A stretch of 64,000 bases of DNA from Clostridiales bacterium (GCA_015069295.1 SVIW01000004.1:60096-124095), one strand, 5' to 3'. Positions 1-11,429 are shown, numbered from the stretch's first letter. The notes: generated by a model from the letters alone, not told the origin. Translations and numbers: made by a program.

Positions 1-542
1 TCCCGACCTTCTTCCTTGGAAACATCTTGATAAAATTCCTTGCGGTGGACCTTGGTTGGTTCCCCGCAACGGGGTTGAATTCCAGCTTGGAAACGGGGGT
101 AGACTGGTGGACGAAGTTCGGCGATACCCTGTGGCATCTTATTTTGCCGATGTTCGTACTCGTCGTTCTCAATATCGGTGCTTGGATGCGGTATACGCGT
201 ACCAATACTTTGGAAGTGTTAAACGCCGATTATATCCGTACGGCACGCGCAAAGGGGCTTTCGGAAAAATCCGTCGTGTATAAGCACGTATTTAGAAATA
301 CGCTTATCCCGCTCGTTACCTTGCTTGCGGGTACGTTGCCCTCGCTTTTTGGCGGCGCGTTGATTACGGAAACGGTATTCGGTATTCCCGGTATCGGTAA
401 GACTGCCTACGATTTAATGCAGGCGGGCGACATTCCGTTTATTATGGGTTATAATATGTTCATTGCATTCTTGACCGTCATCGGGATTTTGTTGACGGAT
501 ATTATGTACGCGATTGTCGATCCTCGCGTAAAACTTGGTTAA
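1..542 (+). CDS. oppB: Oligopeptide ABC transporter permease OppB/DppB, 5'-truncated by window edge
   Basis: Binding-protein-dependent permease motif (EVLNADYIRTARAKGLSEKSVVYKHVFRNTLIP); frame open to the window start. Confidence 0.9.
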   Translation, partial: PTFFLGNILIKFLAVDLGWFPATGLNSSLETGVDWWTKFGDTLWHLILPMFVLVVLNIGAWMRYTRTNTLEVLNADYIRTARAKGLSEKSVVYKHVFRNTLIPLVTLLAGTLPSLFGGALITETVFGIPGIGKTAYDLMQAGDIPFIMGYNMFIAFLTVIGILLTDIMYAIVDPRVKLG

Positions 543-552
543 GGAGGGAATT

Positions 553-1638
553 ATGGCAGAAGATAAGAAATTGATTTCCTCTTTGGCAAAAAGCGAGGAC
601 GCAGAGGTAAAAACCGCAGAAGAACAAGAGGATTTGCACGGGGAAAATTTGAACGATAGAGTACGGGTGCTTTCGCCCGGTATGATGGTTGCAAAGCGTT
701 TCTTCCGTTCGAAATTGTCCGTTATCGGTTTGACGATTTTGGTGATTTTGTTCTTGTTCTCCTTCTTAGGTCCGGTATTTTCGCCTTGGCACGACGGCGG
801 CGAACGTGTGAAAGACGATTCGCCTTCGGAAATCATCGTGTATAGCCGTATCGACTACGTTATCGACGGAGAGGAATATTCGGCGTTCGATATCTCTAGC
901 AGTACGTCTACTTATAATTCCCGTGCGGATATGAGTTTGGACCATTTCCTCGGTACGGATACGTACGGGTACGACTTGTTTACCGATTTGATGCTGGGCG
1001 GTAGGGTGTCTCTTACCATCGGGTTCGTCGTTATCTTCTTGGAAGCGATTATCGGTATTATTTTGGGCGGTCTATCCGGTTTCTTCGGCGGCTGGGTGGA
1101 TAACCTGATTATGCGTATCGTCGATATTTTAAGCTGTATTCCTTCCCTGCCTATTATGTTGATTCTGTCCGTTATTTTGGACGAATTGGGGGTAACAGGT
1201 ATGGGACGACTGTATTATCTGATGGGGGTACTGACCCTAATCGGATGGACGGGGATTGCGCGTATTGTGCGCGGTCAGATTCTATCCCTGCGCGAACAGG
1301 AGTTTATGTTGGCGGCAAAATGCGCCGGCTTGTCCACGCGTAGAAAAATCTTCAAGCATTTGCTTCCCAACGTTATGCCGCAGCTCATCGTTTCGATGAC
1401 GATGGGGCTTGGTAGCATTATCTTGACGGAAGCGACGCTTGGGTATTTGGGCTTGGGCGCGCCGCTCGGTACGCCGACTTGGGGCTCGATGATCAACGCG
1501 GCAAACAACTCGATTTTGATGCAAGATTATCCCAATTTCTGGCTCCCGCCCGGAATTTGTATCACGTTGGCTATTTTGGCGTTCAACTTCGTCGGCGACG
1601 GGTTGCGCGACGCATTTGACCCGAAGATGAAGAGGTGA
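553..1638 (+). CDS. oppC: Oligopeptide ABC transporter permease OppC/DppC
   Basis: ATG after AAGGAGGG; EFMLAAKCAGLSTRRKIFKHLLPNVMPQLIV motif; follows oppB. Confidence 0.9.
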   Translation: MAEDKKLISSLAKSEDAEVKTAEEQEDLHGENLNDRVRVLSPGMMVAKRFFRSKLSVIGLTILVILFLFSFLGPVFSPWHDGGERVKDDSPSEIIVYSRIDYVIDGEEYSAFDISSSTSTYNSRADMSLDHFLGTDTYGYDLFTDLMLGGRVSLTIGFVVIFLEAIIGIILGGLSGFFGGWVDNLIMRIVDILSCIPSLPIMLILSVILDELGVTGMGRLYYLMGVLTLIGWTGIARIVRGQILSLREQEFMLAAKCAGLSTRRKIFKHLLPNVMPQLIVSMTMGLGSIILTEATLGYLGLGAPLGTPTWGSMINAANNSILMQDYPNFWLPPGICITLAILAFNFVGDGLRDAFDPKMKR

Positions 1639-1643
1639 GAAGT

Positions 1644-2966
1644 ATGTCCGAAGAAAAAAAGACGAAAAAATCTCATTATATCAGCGGTAGAGAGTCGCGT
1701 AAAATTGCCAAACGCAATATAAAAGTTACGAAGGCCTTTGAAAAGGAAAAGAAACGTAAGAAAGCGGAAAGCGAATATCTTACGGAAATGAAAGACCCGA
1801 ATAATATTATCGAATTTGACAACCTGCACACCTATTTCTATACGGATACGGGTATCGTCAAAGCGGTAAACGGGGTCAGCTTTTCCATTCCCGCAGGCTC
1901 GACGGTCGGCGTCGTTGGCGAATCGGGTTGCGGAAAGAGCGTAACTTCGCTTTCCTTAATGCGGCTCGTACAAGGGCCGACGGGGCAGATTACCGACGGG
2001 GCGATTCGTTTCCGTACGAACGCTTTCCGTTTGGATGAAAAGGGGAAGAAAATTCCCGTATACGAAACGGAAGAAGTAAACGGCGAAACGGTTGTAAAGA
2101 AGGATAAAAAGGGTAAGCCCATCCGTAAGAAAAACGAGCTTGGCGGCTATCTTTACGAGATGGACGAAAAGGTATACGACATTGCAAAGATGCCGATGGA
2201 TACGATGCGTACCATTCGCGGCAGAGAAATTGCAATGATTTTCCAAGAACCTATGACTTCGCTCAACCCCGTATTTACCATTGGCAATCAGTTGGACGAA
2301 GTGGCGTTCTTGCATATTGAAGGCATTTCGAAGGCGGACGCGAAAAAACGCAGCATAGAAATGTTGGAGCTGGTCGGTATTGCAGACCCGAAAGGGGTGT
2401 ATAAAAAATTCCCGCACGAGCTTTCGGGCGGTATGCGACAGCGTGTTATGATTGCGATGGCGTTGCTGTGCAATCCCCGCTTGATTATCGCAGACGAACC
2501 GACGACGGCACTCGACGTTACCATTCAAGCGCAGATTTTGGATTTGTTGCGTGAAATCAAGGACAAGATCAGCGGCTCGATTATGTTGATTACGCACGAC
2601 TTGGGCGTGGTTGCGGAGATGGCGGATTTCGTCGTCGTTATGTACGCGGGTAAGGTAATTGAAATGGGTACGACGGAGGATATCTTTGATAATCCTTTGC
2701 ATCCTTACACGATTGGCTTGCAAAAGAGCAAGCCGACGGTAGACGGGGACGTGGAATCCTTGTATTGTATTCCCGGATTCGTTCCCAATCCTATCAATAT
2801 GCCCAACTACTGTTATTTCCGCGACAGATGCGATAAGTGCCGCAAAGAATGCGCGGGCGATTATCCCCACCTTGTCAAAGTTTCCGATACGCATAGCGTA
2901 GCTTGTTATCTGTATAAAGACGAGGCGATAAACGCCGAAGCTGAAACGGTAAAGGAAGAAGTATGA
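1644..2966 (+). CDS. oppD: Oligopeptide ABC transporter ATP-binding protein OppD with N-terminal extension and internal insertion
   Basis: Walker [10 protein letters not shown]-loop [11 protein letters not shown], signature LSGGMRQR, C-terminal oligo_HPY-like Cys region. Confidence 0.9.
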   Translation: MSEEKKTKKSHYISGRESRKIAKRNIKVTKAFEKEKKRKKAESEYLTEMKDPNNIIEFDNLHTYFYTDTGIVKAVNGVSFSIPAGSTVGVVGESGCGKSVTSLSLMRLVQGPTGQITDGAIRFRTNAFRLDEKGKKIPVYETEEVNGETVVKKDKKGKPIRKKNELGGYLYEMDEKVYDIAKMPMDTMRTIRGREIAMIFQEPMTSLNPVFTIGNQLDEVAFLHIEGISKADAKKRSIEMLELVGIADPKGVYKKFPHELSGGMRQRVMIAMALLCNPRLIIADEPTTALDVTIQAQILDLLREIKDKISGSIMLITHDLGVVAEMADFVVVMYAGKVIEMGTTEDIFDNPLHPYTIGLQKSKPTVDGDVESLYCIPGFVPNPINMPNYCYFRDRCDKCRKECAGDYPHLVKVSDTHSVACYLYKDEAINAEAETVKEEV

Positions 2967-4177
2967 AAATCAGTGAATTACAAAATCAGGCAAAACTGTT
3001 CGTAAAGCAAAACCGCGCGTCAATTAAAAAAAGCGACGTGGATTTTGTCTTGCCTTCGCACGCGAAACGGTATGCTACCTATTTGAAAGCGGAGTGCTTG
3101 CGCGCAGGCGCGAAGAGCGTAAATATCACGTTTTTTGAAAGCGGTGAACAGGACGATGAAATTTTGTTGCAGGTTAAAGACTTGAAAAAGTATTTCGTCG
3201 TCAATAAAAACCTCTTTGGAAAGCCTACGGCGTATTTAAAGGCGGTGGATAACGTTTCGTTTACCTTGAAACGCGGCAAAACGCTGGGTATCGTTGGCGA
3301 ATCGGGTTGCGGTAAAACCACGATGGGGCGTACCATTTTGCGCTTGTACGACGTAACGGGCGGCGAGGTCGTTTTCAACGGCGAGGACGTTTCTAAAATC
3401 TCCGATAAGGAATTTAACGCGCTCCGTCCGAATATGCAAATGATTTTCCAAGACCCGTACGCAAGTCTTTCTCCCCGTATGACGGTTGGGGAAATTATCG
3501 GCGAGGCGGCTCGTGAACACGGGCTTGTCAGCAAGAAAGACTTCCGCGAATACGTTTTGGGCGTGATGAAGATGTGCGGTTTGCAGCCTCATTATTTCGA
3601 TCGTTACCCGCACGAATTTTCGGGCGGTCAGCGTCAGCGTATCTGTATTGCTCGCGCCTTGGCGTTAAAGCCGGAGCTCGTCGTTTGCGACGAGCCAGTT
3701 TCCGCGCTCGACGTGTCCATTCAGGCGCAGATTATCAATATGCTGAAGGAATTGCAGCAAGAATTGGGCTTGACCTATATCTTCATTTCGCACGACTTGT
3801 CGGTTGTAAAGCATATTTCCGACGAGGTTGGGGTTATGTATTTGGGCAGTATGGTCGAATACGGTTCGAAAGAACGGATTTTCGATAACACTCTGCATCC
3901 GTACACGAAGGCGTTGTTCTCCGCAGTGCCCGTTCCCAATCCGCACGTGAAGATGAACCGCGTGATTTTGAAAGGGGATATTCCTTCTCCCGTCAATCCG
4001 CCGAAGGGCTGTAAGTTCCATACCCGTTGCGAACAGTGTATGGAAATTTGTAAAAAAGTGCCGCCTATGTACAAAGAGGTGGAAGAAGGGCATTTCTGCG
4101 CTTGCCATCTCTATGCGACGGACGAGGAAAAGGATGCGCTTTTAAAAGAGCACGGCGTAACGCTTGAAAATGCCTAA
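2963..4177 (+). CDS. oppF: Oligopeptide ABC transporter ATP-binding protein OppF
   Basis: GESGCGKTTMGR, QDPYASLSPRMTVGEII, FSGGQRQRICIARAL; 4-nt overlap with oppD. Confidence 0.9.
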   Translation: MKISELQNQAKLFVKQNRASIKKSDVDFVLPSHAKRYATYLKAECLRAGAKSVNITFFESGEQDDEILLQVKDLKKYFVVNKNLFGKPTAYLKAVDNVSFTLKRGKTLGIVGESGCGKTTMGRTILRLYDVTGGEVVFNGEDVSKISDKEFNALRPNMQMIFQDPYASLSPRMTVGEIIGEAAREHGLVSKKDFREYVLGVMKMCGLQPHYFDRYPHEFSGGQRQRICIARALALKPELVVCDEPVSALDVSIQAQIINMLKELQQELGLTYIFISHDLSVVKHISDEVGVMYLGSMVEYGSKERIFDNTLHPYTKALFSAVPVPNPHVKMNRVILKGDIPSPVNPPKGCKFHTRCEQCMEICKKVPPMYKEVEEGHFCACHLYATDEEKDALLKEHGVTLENA

Positions 4178-4195
4178 TTGTAAAATCTATAAGGT

Positions 4196-4456
4196 ATGAA
4201 GAAAGAAAAGCGAGAAAAGAAGAAAAAGTATCGGGATAATTTCGATGATGAAACTACGTTTGCAAATATGAACGTAGAGGGGTTTCGTTGGTACGATCCC
4301 CATCGGAAAAACCGTAAAAAAGAAAAAACCGATATTTCAAAAAAAGAATATTGGGCGATGGTGCGCGGAGCTTTCCGTGCAATGTGGCCGATGTTCGTAT
4401 GCCTTATCGCAGGCGGCATATTGATGTGGTTGCTTGCCTATTTATGGCTGACGTAA
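4196..4456 (+). CDS. Small basic single-TM membrane protein of unknown function, last gene of the opp transcription unit
   Basis: 86 aa, Lys/Arg-rich N-terminus then one hydrophobic helix; followed by a terminator. Confidence 0.65.
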   Translation: MKKEKREKKKKYRDNFDDETTFANMNVEGFRWYDPHRKNRKKEKTDISKKEYWAMVRGAFRAMWPMFVCLIAGGILMWLLAYLWLT

Positions 4457-4461
4457 AACAA

Positions 4462-4490
4462 AAAAACGCTCCGTTTTCGGGGCGTTTTTC
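4462..4490. terminator. Intrinsic terminator between convergent genes
   Basis: AAAAACGCTCC-gttttc-GGGGCGTTTTT. Confidence 0.75.
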
Positions 4491-4507
4491 GTCTATTTTT
4501 TGTTATA

Positions 4508-5209
4508 TTAAGGTTGACGTTGGGCTATAATTTTACCCGTGGTAGCGTTGACGAGGAAGGCGTTTACCTTTCCCGCTCTATCGATAACGCCCACGTAATA
4601 ATAGCAGGCGTCTTCAAAAAGCAAGCGAATATAAATTTCTCCTGTAAACCCGTATTTGTCTGTCATTGAGGCAAATAACTCTTCGTTTTCCTGCCGTACG
4701 TTTTCAAGTATTTTCTTTGGAGAAAGCGTGGACGAATTGACGATGGAAAGAGCGTTCAACTCGACCCTGCTATCCCCATATTCGATTATACAGGGCAACG
4801 AAGCGCATTGGGATATATTCAAAGTACAAGAAAAATAATACTCGGATTTCACGTTGTCGTACGACATATCACCGCCGTATTCTTTATCTTGATAACGGAA
4901 GGTTATCCGATAATTTTCCGCGCCGTCTACGGCGAGCAAGCGCACTTCGCAACGGTTGCTCGTTTCGTGGGGAATCCCGTCTGCGGCGTAGGGATATTCT
5001 TTAAAAACACCGTAGATTTTTAGGGAAAAATCTTCCGTTTCCGCCAGCAAAATATTGCTGCGAAGTTCGGATACGTAAGTGAAATAGTCGATTTCCTTTT
5101 TACAGCCGCTCAAAAGAAAAAGCGTCATTACCGCCAGTAAACAACAAAGCGGTTTGAAAAGGGTTGTAAGGGAAAAACGGTTCCGGTTGGGGGTAAAAAA
5201 AGCTCTCAT
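4508..5209 (-). CDS. Putative lipoprotein of unknown function
   Basis: Signal peptide with lipobox-like LLSGC. Confidence 0.65.
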   Translation of the reverse strand: MRAFFTPNRNRFSLTTLFKPLCCLLAVMTLFLLSGCKKEIDYFTYVSELRSNILLAETEDFSLKIYGVFKEYPYAADGIPHETSNRCEVRLLAVDGAENYRITFRYQDKEYGGDMSYDNVKSEYYFSCTLNISQCASLPCIIEYGDSRVELNALSIVNSSTLSPKKILENVRQENEELFASMTDKYGFTGEIYIRLLFEDACYYYVGVIDRAGKVNAFLVNATTGKIIAQRQP

Positions 5210-5322
5210 ACTCCAGTATATTAAAAAAAGAAGGAAAACATACCAAATAAATTTGTTTTATACAGTTGATTTTTTGTTTTTAATGTGATAAAATAGTATA
5301 AATACAATGGGAGGAGTGGACT

Positions 5323-5922
5323 ATGAGCGTGGACAAAGTGATTTTAAAAGCTTTTCTCAGCACGCTCGGAGCGGCTCTTGCCCTGATGGTTTTCCTCATT
5401 GGGGGGATTTCTTTATTCTTTCCGCAATCTATGATGAAAATCACCTACAACTTGGGTATGGAAGAAACGGCGGTATTTTTTGCCGAGGTTTCTTACAGCC
5501 GTACGGATGAGGTGTATTATATCGCTTACGCGACCGAGGTTGCTATTCAAGACGATAATCAGAAAAAGGTAATCGAATGCGGTCAGCAATTTATTGCGGA
5601 TAAAAAATTTGATTCCTACTGCAAGGAAAAAAATAAAGGCGTTGAAAAAGACGTTGCAGGGTACGACCAATATATTTACGGTCGGGTTTGTATGGCAAAA
5701 TACGAAAGCGGGGATAAAGAAGGCGCGGTTGCGCTTGCTTTTGAGGGAATCGGAAAGACCTTCCCGAAAAACAACGCGGTTGCGGCGGTGTTGATTCAAG
5801 CGAAAAAGCTGAAGGACAACGCTACGGTTGCCTCGATAAAGGAAAAAATGGAACAACTGCAAACCGAGCTGGAAGGGGATACTACCTACTTTGACGAGAT
5901 TTTGGAGTTAATAAATTCGTAA
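5323..5922 (+). CDS. Membrane-anchored protein of unknown function
   Basis: N-terminal TM helix, helical soluble domain; promoter-like TTGATT-N17-TAAAAT and GGGAGGAG upstream. Confidence 0.65.
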   Translation: MSVDKVILKAFLSTLGAALALMVFLIGGISLFFPQSMMKITYNLGMEETAVFFAEVSYSRTDEVYYIAYATEVAIQDDNQKKVIECGQQFIADKKFDSYCKEKNKGVEKDVAGYDQYIYGRVCMAKYESGDKEGAVALAFEGIGKTFPKNNAVAAVLIQAKKLKDNATVASIKEKMEQLQTELEGDTTYFDEILELINS

Positions 5923-7461
<1,539 letters not shown>

Positions 7462-7470
7462 TAAGACGGA

Positions 7471-7508
7471 GAAAAACGCGGGTACTTTTGTAGCTACGCG
7501 TTTTTCCT
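7471..7508 (+). terminator. Intrinsic terminator after guaB
   Basis: GAAAAACGCG ... CGCGTTTTTC followed by T-rich DNA. Confidence 0.75.
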
Positions 7509-7560
7509 TGCTTTTATAAGCTTTTAATTTTTAATTTTCATTACATAGGAGGATATTATT

Positions 7561-8541
7561 ATGGCAAATAACGTACGTCCTGAAACTATGGCGCGTATCA
7601 ATACCAAAGCGCTTGCTGACGCATTCATTACAGAGCAGGTTGCAGAAATTCGCGCGCAGGTAGGCGATAAAAAAGTTTTGTTGGCGCTTTCGGGGGGCGT
7701 AGACTCGTCCGTCGTTGCGGCGTTGTTGATTAAGGCGGTAGGCAAACAGCTCGTTTGCGTGCACGTAAACCACGGCTTGATGCGTAAAGGGGAAAGCGAA
7801 CAGGTTATCGAAGTGTTCCAAAAGCAGTTGGACGCGAACCTTATTTACGTAGACGCGACCGAACGTTTCTTGTCCTTGCTTGCGGGCGTGGCGGAACCGG
7901 AAAGAAAGCGTAAAATTATCGGCGGCGAATTTATCAAAGTATTTGATGAAGAAGCAAGCAAATTGCAAGGCATTTCTTTCTTGGCGCAAGGTACGATTTA
8001 TCCCGACATTTTGGAAAGCGACGGGGTAAAGGCGCACCACAACGTAGGCGGGTTGCCCGAAGATATGCAGTTCGAATTGGTTGAACCCTTGAAATTCCTT
8101 TATAAAGACGAAGTTCGCGCGGTAGGCAGTGCGTTGGGGCTTCCCAACGATATGGTTTACCGTCAACCCTTCCCCGGTCCCGGTCTTGGCGTGCGTTGCC
8201 TTGGGGAAATTACCCGCGAAAGATTGGAAGCGGTTAGAGAATCGGACGCGATTTTGCGTGAAGAATTTGCAAAAGCAGGTTTGGACAGCAAGGTTTGGCA
8301 GTACTTTACGGCTGTACCCGATTTCAGATCGGTTGGCGTTAAAAACGGCGCGCGTACGTATGCGTATCCCGTTATTATCCGCGCGGTAAACACCGTAGAC
8401 GCAATGACGGCGACGATTGAGGAAATTCCTTACGACGTATTGAAGAAGATCACCGACCGTATCACGACGGAGGTCGCGAACGTAAACCGCGTGCTTTACG
8501 ATTTGACGCCGAAGCCCTGCGGAACGATTGAGTGGGAATAA
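7561..8541 (+). CDS. guaA: GMP synthase ATP-pyrophosphatase subunit, no glutamine amidotransferase domain
   Basis: PP-loop [37 protein letters not shown]-terminal KPCGTIEWE; starts just before the PP-loop domain. Confidence 0.9.
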   Translation: MANNVRPETMARINTKALADAFITEQVAEIRAQVGDKKVLLALSGGVDSSVVAALLIKAVGKQLVCVHVNHGLMRKGESEQVIEVFQKQLDANLIYVDATERFLSLLAGVAEPERKRKIIGGEFIKVFDEEASKLQGISFLAQGTIYPDILESDGVKAHHNVGGLPEDMQFELVEPLKFLYKDEVRAVGSALGLPNDMVYRQPFPGPGLGVRCLGEITRERLEAVRESDAILREEFAKAGLDSKVWQYFTAVPDFRSVGVKNGARTYAYPVIIRAVNTVDAMTATIEEIPYDVLKKITDRITTEVANVNRVLYDLTPKPCGTIEWE

Positions 8542-8626
8542 TTTTTTCGTAGCAAAAATTTGTACGACCGTTTCTGTGGGAATGGTCGTATCATACTTTT
8601 TCTAATCTTTTTTGGAGGAGATCTTT

Positions 8627-9349
8627 ATGAAAATATTGTCAATCGGCAATAGCTTTTCTCAAGACGCACAACGTTATCTTCATAGAATAGCAAAAAAAGA
8701 CGGCCTCGAATTGACGACGGCGAACCTTTGTATAGGAGGCTGCTCGTTGCGGACGCATTATTTGAATATGCTAAACGAAAACGTTGCCTATGATTTTGAA
8801 TTTAACGGCGAAACCACGTTTATCAAAGTATCGCTTAAACAAGCGCTGGAAGGAACCGAGTGGGACGTTATCACTTTGCAACAAGCGAGTGCGTTTAGCG
8901 CAGATGCGGAAACGTATTTGCCGTATATTGAGGAATTGGTGCAATATATTAAAAAATACGCTCCGCGTTCAAAAATATTCGTGCACGAAACTTGGGCGTA
9001 CGAGGATGGCTGCGAAAGACTGAAAAGTATCGTGAATTATAACAGCGCACAGGAAATGTTCGAGGATATACGCAGCGCCTACGCGGCGGCGGCAAAAGCC
9101 ATCAAGGCGGACGGGCTTATTCCTTGCGGAACGGTTATGCTCAAAGCGCTTTCTTTGGGGATAAAGAAGATTCACAGAGACACCTTCCACGCTTCGTTGG
9201 GTACGGGAAGATACTTGTTGGGTTTAACTTGGTATAAAGTCTTGACGGGAAAAGACGTTTCCCAAAACGATTTCAACGAGTTTGACGAACCCGTTACGGA
9301 GGAAGAGCGCGCGATTGTCATCAACGCGGTAAACGCTATCGTGCAGTAA
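8627..9349 (+). CDS. SGNH/DUF4886-like protein
   Basis: N-terminal ILSIGNSFSQDA; ATG after GGAGGAG. Confidence 0.7.
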   Translation: MKILSIGNSFSQDAQRYLHRIAKKDGLELTTANLCIGGCSLRTHYLNMLNENVAYDFEFNGETTFIKVSLKQALEGTEWDVITLQQASAFSADAETYLPYIEELVQYIKKYAPRSKIFVHETWAYEDGCERLKSIVNYNSAQEMFEDIRSAYAAAAKAIKADGLIPCGTVMLKALSLGIKKIHRDTFHASLGTGRYLLGLTWYKVLTGKDVSQNDFNEFDEPVTEEERAIVINAVNAIVQ

Positions 9350-9505
9350 ATCCCTATTGGGGTATGCGCATCTTAAAGAAAATATGGATGGATAAAAACG
9401 GTCTCTCTATTTTTTGAGAGGCTGTTTTTCTTGAACAAAAAAAGGGGATAGAACATATAGTATAGTATGAGGTTTCCTCAAATACACAAGAAGGATAAAA
9501 ATACG

Positions 9506-9898
9506 ATGTGTACTATGTGTAATTCGTCCTGTTATCAACGTCGCAGCGGTTGTAATTGCGGTTGTAACTGCGGTTGCGGTAACGGGTTTTTGGCGCAGTT
9601 GTTTGACAATACGCAGTGCGTTTGTCGCGATTGCTGTGGTAATATCCGCGTAAGAGAAGGCGCTTGCGGGACTTATAATAACAACGCCTGCAGTTGTCAT
9701 TTCTGGAACGCTTGGAGCGGCTGTAACGGAAATAGCACCAATAGCGCCAATAACGCTAATACGGCAAGCGGTAACGGCAATGCGTGCGTAACCGTTTGCG
9801 GTGAAGTAAGCGCTGTTTCCAATACGGCAAGCGGTAACGGGTATTCGCCTCGTCGGTGTGGTTGCAGCAGGCGTTCGTCCTGTTGTTATAACGGCTAA
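9506..9898 (+). CDS. Cys-rich small protein (22 Cys in 130 aa)
   Basis: AGAAGGA ribosome-binding site, CNCGCNCGCG tract, own terminator. Confidence 0.7.
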   Translation: MCTMCNSSCYQRRSGCNCGCNCGCGNGFLAQLFDNTQCVCRDCCGNIRVREGACGTYNNNACSCHFWNAWSGCNGNSTNSANNANTASGNGNACVTVCGEVSAVSNTASGNGYSPRRCGCSRRSSCCYNG

Positions 9899-9908
9899 CG
9901 AAAGAAAA

Positions 9909-9945
9909 AAAGCGGCGGTGAAAACCGTCGCTTTTGGTTTTGTTT
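9909..9945 (+). terminator. Intrinsic terminator after the Cys-rich gene
   Basis: AAAGCGGCGGT-gaaa-ACCGTCGCTTT followed by T-rich DNA. Confidence 0.75.
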
Positions 9946-9971
9946 TGCTGGAAAACGGGCATACTGATACA

Positions 9972-10823
9972 ATGGAAAAGTTGCGAGCCGTATACCGTTA
10001 TTTAAAAGAAAAATATTCGCTATTGACCTTGCGAAAATATACGACGTTGGCGGGGACGTTGGTGTTTTTTTTGATTATGTCCATCGTGCCGTTGGCGTTT
10101 TGGATGACCCTCTTGATTGGGAAATTGCCCGTCAATCCCGAAAGAATTTTAGCGTTGCCCGTTTTCGAGTCGGTAAAAGGGGTGTTGGAGTACGTGCGGA
10201 CGGAAGCAAAAAGCGCGACGACGGGGGTTTCCGTTTTGTTGATGGTAACGAGTTTGTATTCGGCGACCAACCTCTTTTATCAAATGCGAAAAAGCGGAGA
10301 GATAATCTACGATTTCCATAAAAAACGGCAGGGCTTTCGCGTGCGCCTCGGCGCTTTGGTGCTGATGAGTATCGTAATGGGTATGGTCGTGGGCTTTTTG
10401 TTGGTGTACGCCTTCGGTAATTTTTTATTTTCCCGTATTTTTTCAAGGACGTGGGAGTTGATTGCCGATTATCTTTTATTGACGGGCGTAGCGTTTTTAT
10501 TGGTCCTTTTATTAAATATGTACGTTTGTCCATACAAGGCGCGCACAAAACATTTTTTGCCCGGAACGGCGTTGACGGTAGGGCTTTGGGGCGTTGCCGT
10601 GGCGGGATTTTCCGTGTATTTAAAAATAAGCAACGTCGGGCGTTTATACGGCGCGTTAAGCGCTTTAATCGTGTTTTTACTGTGGTTATATATTTTGATG
10701 ATATGCTTTATCATCGGGGTAATTTTCAACAGCGAACGGGTGAAAAACGAGGGGGGAATTTTTAAAGAAACGGGCAAAATCTCGAATAAAAACGCGCGGA
10801 AAGGAAATACTGTTTACAAATGA
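9972..10823 (+). CDS. YihY/BrkB family inner-membrane protein
   Basis: Multi-TM; VNPERILALPVFESVKGVLEYVRTEAKSATTG and LYGALSALIVFLLWLYILMICFIIG. Confidence 0.75.
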   Translation: MEKLRAVYRYLKEKYSLLTLRKYTTLAGTLVFFLIMSIVPLAFWMTLLIGKLPVNPERILALPVFESVKGVLEYVRTEAKSATTGVSVLLMVTSLYSATNLFYQMRKSGEIIYDFHKKRQGFRVRLGALVLMSIVMGMVVGFLLVYAFGNFLFSRIFSRTWELIADYLLLTGVAFLLVLLLNMYVCPYKARTKHFLPGTALTVGLWGVAVAGFSVYLKISNVGRLYGALSALIVFLLWLYILMICFIIGVIFNSERVKNEGGIFKETGKISNKNARKGNTVYK

Positions 10824-11236
10824 GAAAAAGTGTAGTAAAAAGTTCTATTTTGGCGGGGATTTTAGCTTTGCTTGCCGTATTGCCTTGGTTTCGCAGTATC
10901 AAAACCGCGCAGCTTATCGACGTTACAAAGCCCTACTTGGGTAGATACGAATGTACGACGGCGACATTGGGCGATAAAGATTTGTTGGAGCGGTATGCGT
11001 ATATCGATTTGGAGTTAGAAACGGAAAAAGAATTTACGCTGTATTATCGGGAAAAAGAGGGAAAGGTTCGTCAAACGCACGGGCGTTATAAATACGACAA
11101 AACGCAAAATACGATTTCGATTACGGGGTTAAAAGGATTGATTTTAAATAGACCCTTTCCCTTGGAAAACGGCGTGCTGACGATATCCGTACCCCTGCGG
11201 GGAAAAACGTTGGTTATGCGCTTTGAACAGGTATAA
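10820..11236 (+). CDS. Membrane-anchored or secreted protein of unknown function
   Basis: N-terminal hydrophobic segment, beta-rich remainder; 4-nt overlap with the YihY gene. Confidence 0.6.
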   Translation: MRKSVVKSSILAGILALLAVLPWFRSIKTAQLIDVTKPYLGRYECTTATLGDKDLLERYAYIDLELETEKEFTLYYREKEGKVRQTHGRYKYDKTQNTISITGLKGLILNRPFPLENGVLTISVPLRGKTLVMRFEQV

Positions 11237-11237
11237 G

Positions 11238-11268
11238 AATCGGGCAAAATCTGCCCGATTTATTTTTT
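11238..11268 (+). terminator. Intrinsic terminator
   Basis: AATCGGGCA-aaatc-TGCCCGATT + ATTTTTT. Confidence 0.8.
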
Positions 11269-11300
11269 GCAAAAAACACGAACAAATGTTTGCAAAACGC

Positions 11301-11329
11301 TTGCAAAATAAAAATATACGTGTTATAAT
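11301..11329 (+). promoter_or_regulatory. Sigma-A-type promoter P1
   Basis: TTGCAA-N17-TATAAT. Confidence 0.7.
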
Positions 11330-11370
11330 AGAAACGTAAGGAAAGAAAGAGTGCTTTTGGATAAAATATC

Positions 11371-11399
11371 TTGACGGCAGGGGTGAAATTTGTTATAAT
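11371..11399 (+). promoter_or_regulatory. Sigma-A-type promoter P2
   Basis: TTGACG-N17-TATAAT. Confidence 0.75.
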
Positions 11400-11429
11400 G
11401 ACAAAAAAGTTTCATTGTAAGAGGACGCT

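Noticed and set aside
9721-9840. CRISPR-like or mobile repeat from AATACGGCAAGCGGTAACGG x2
   Set aside because: Only two in-frame copies 63 bp apart inside a coding gene; internal protein duplication.
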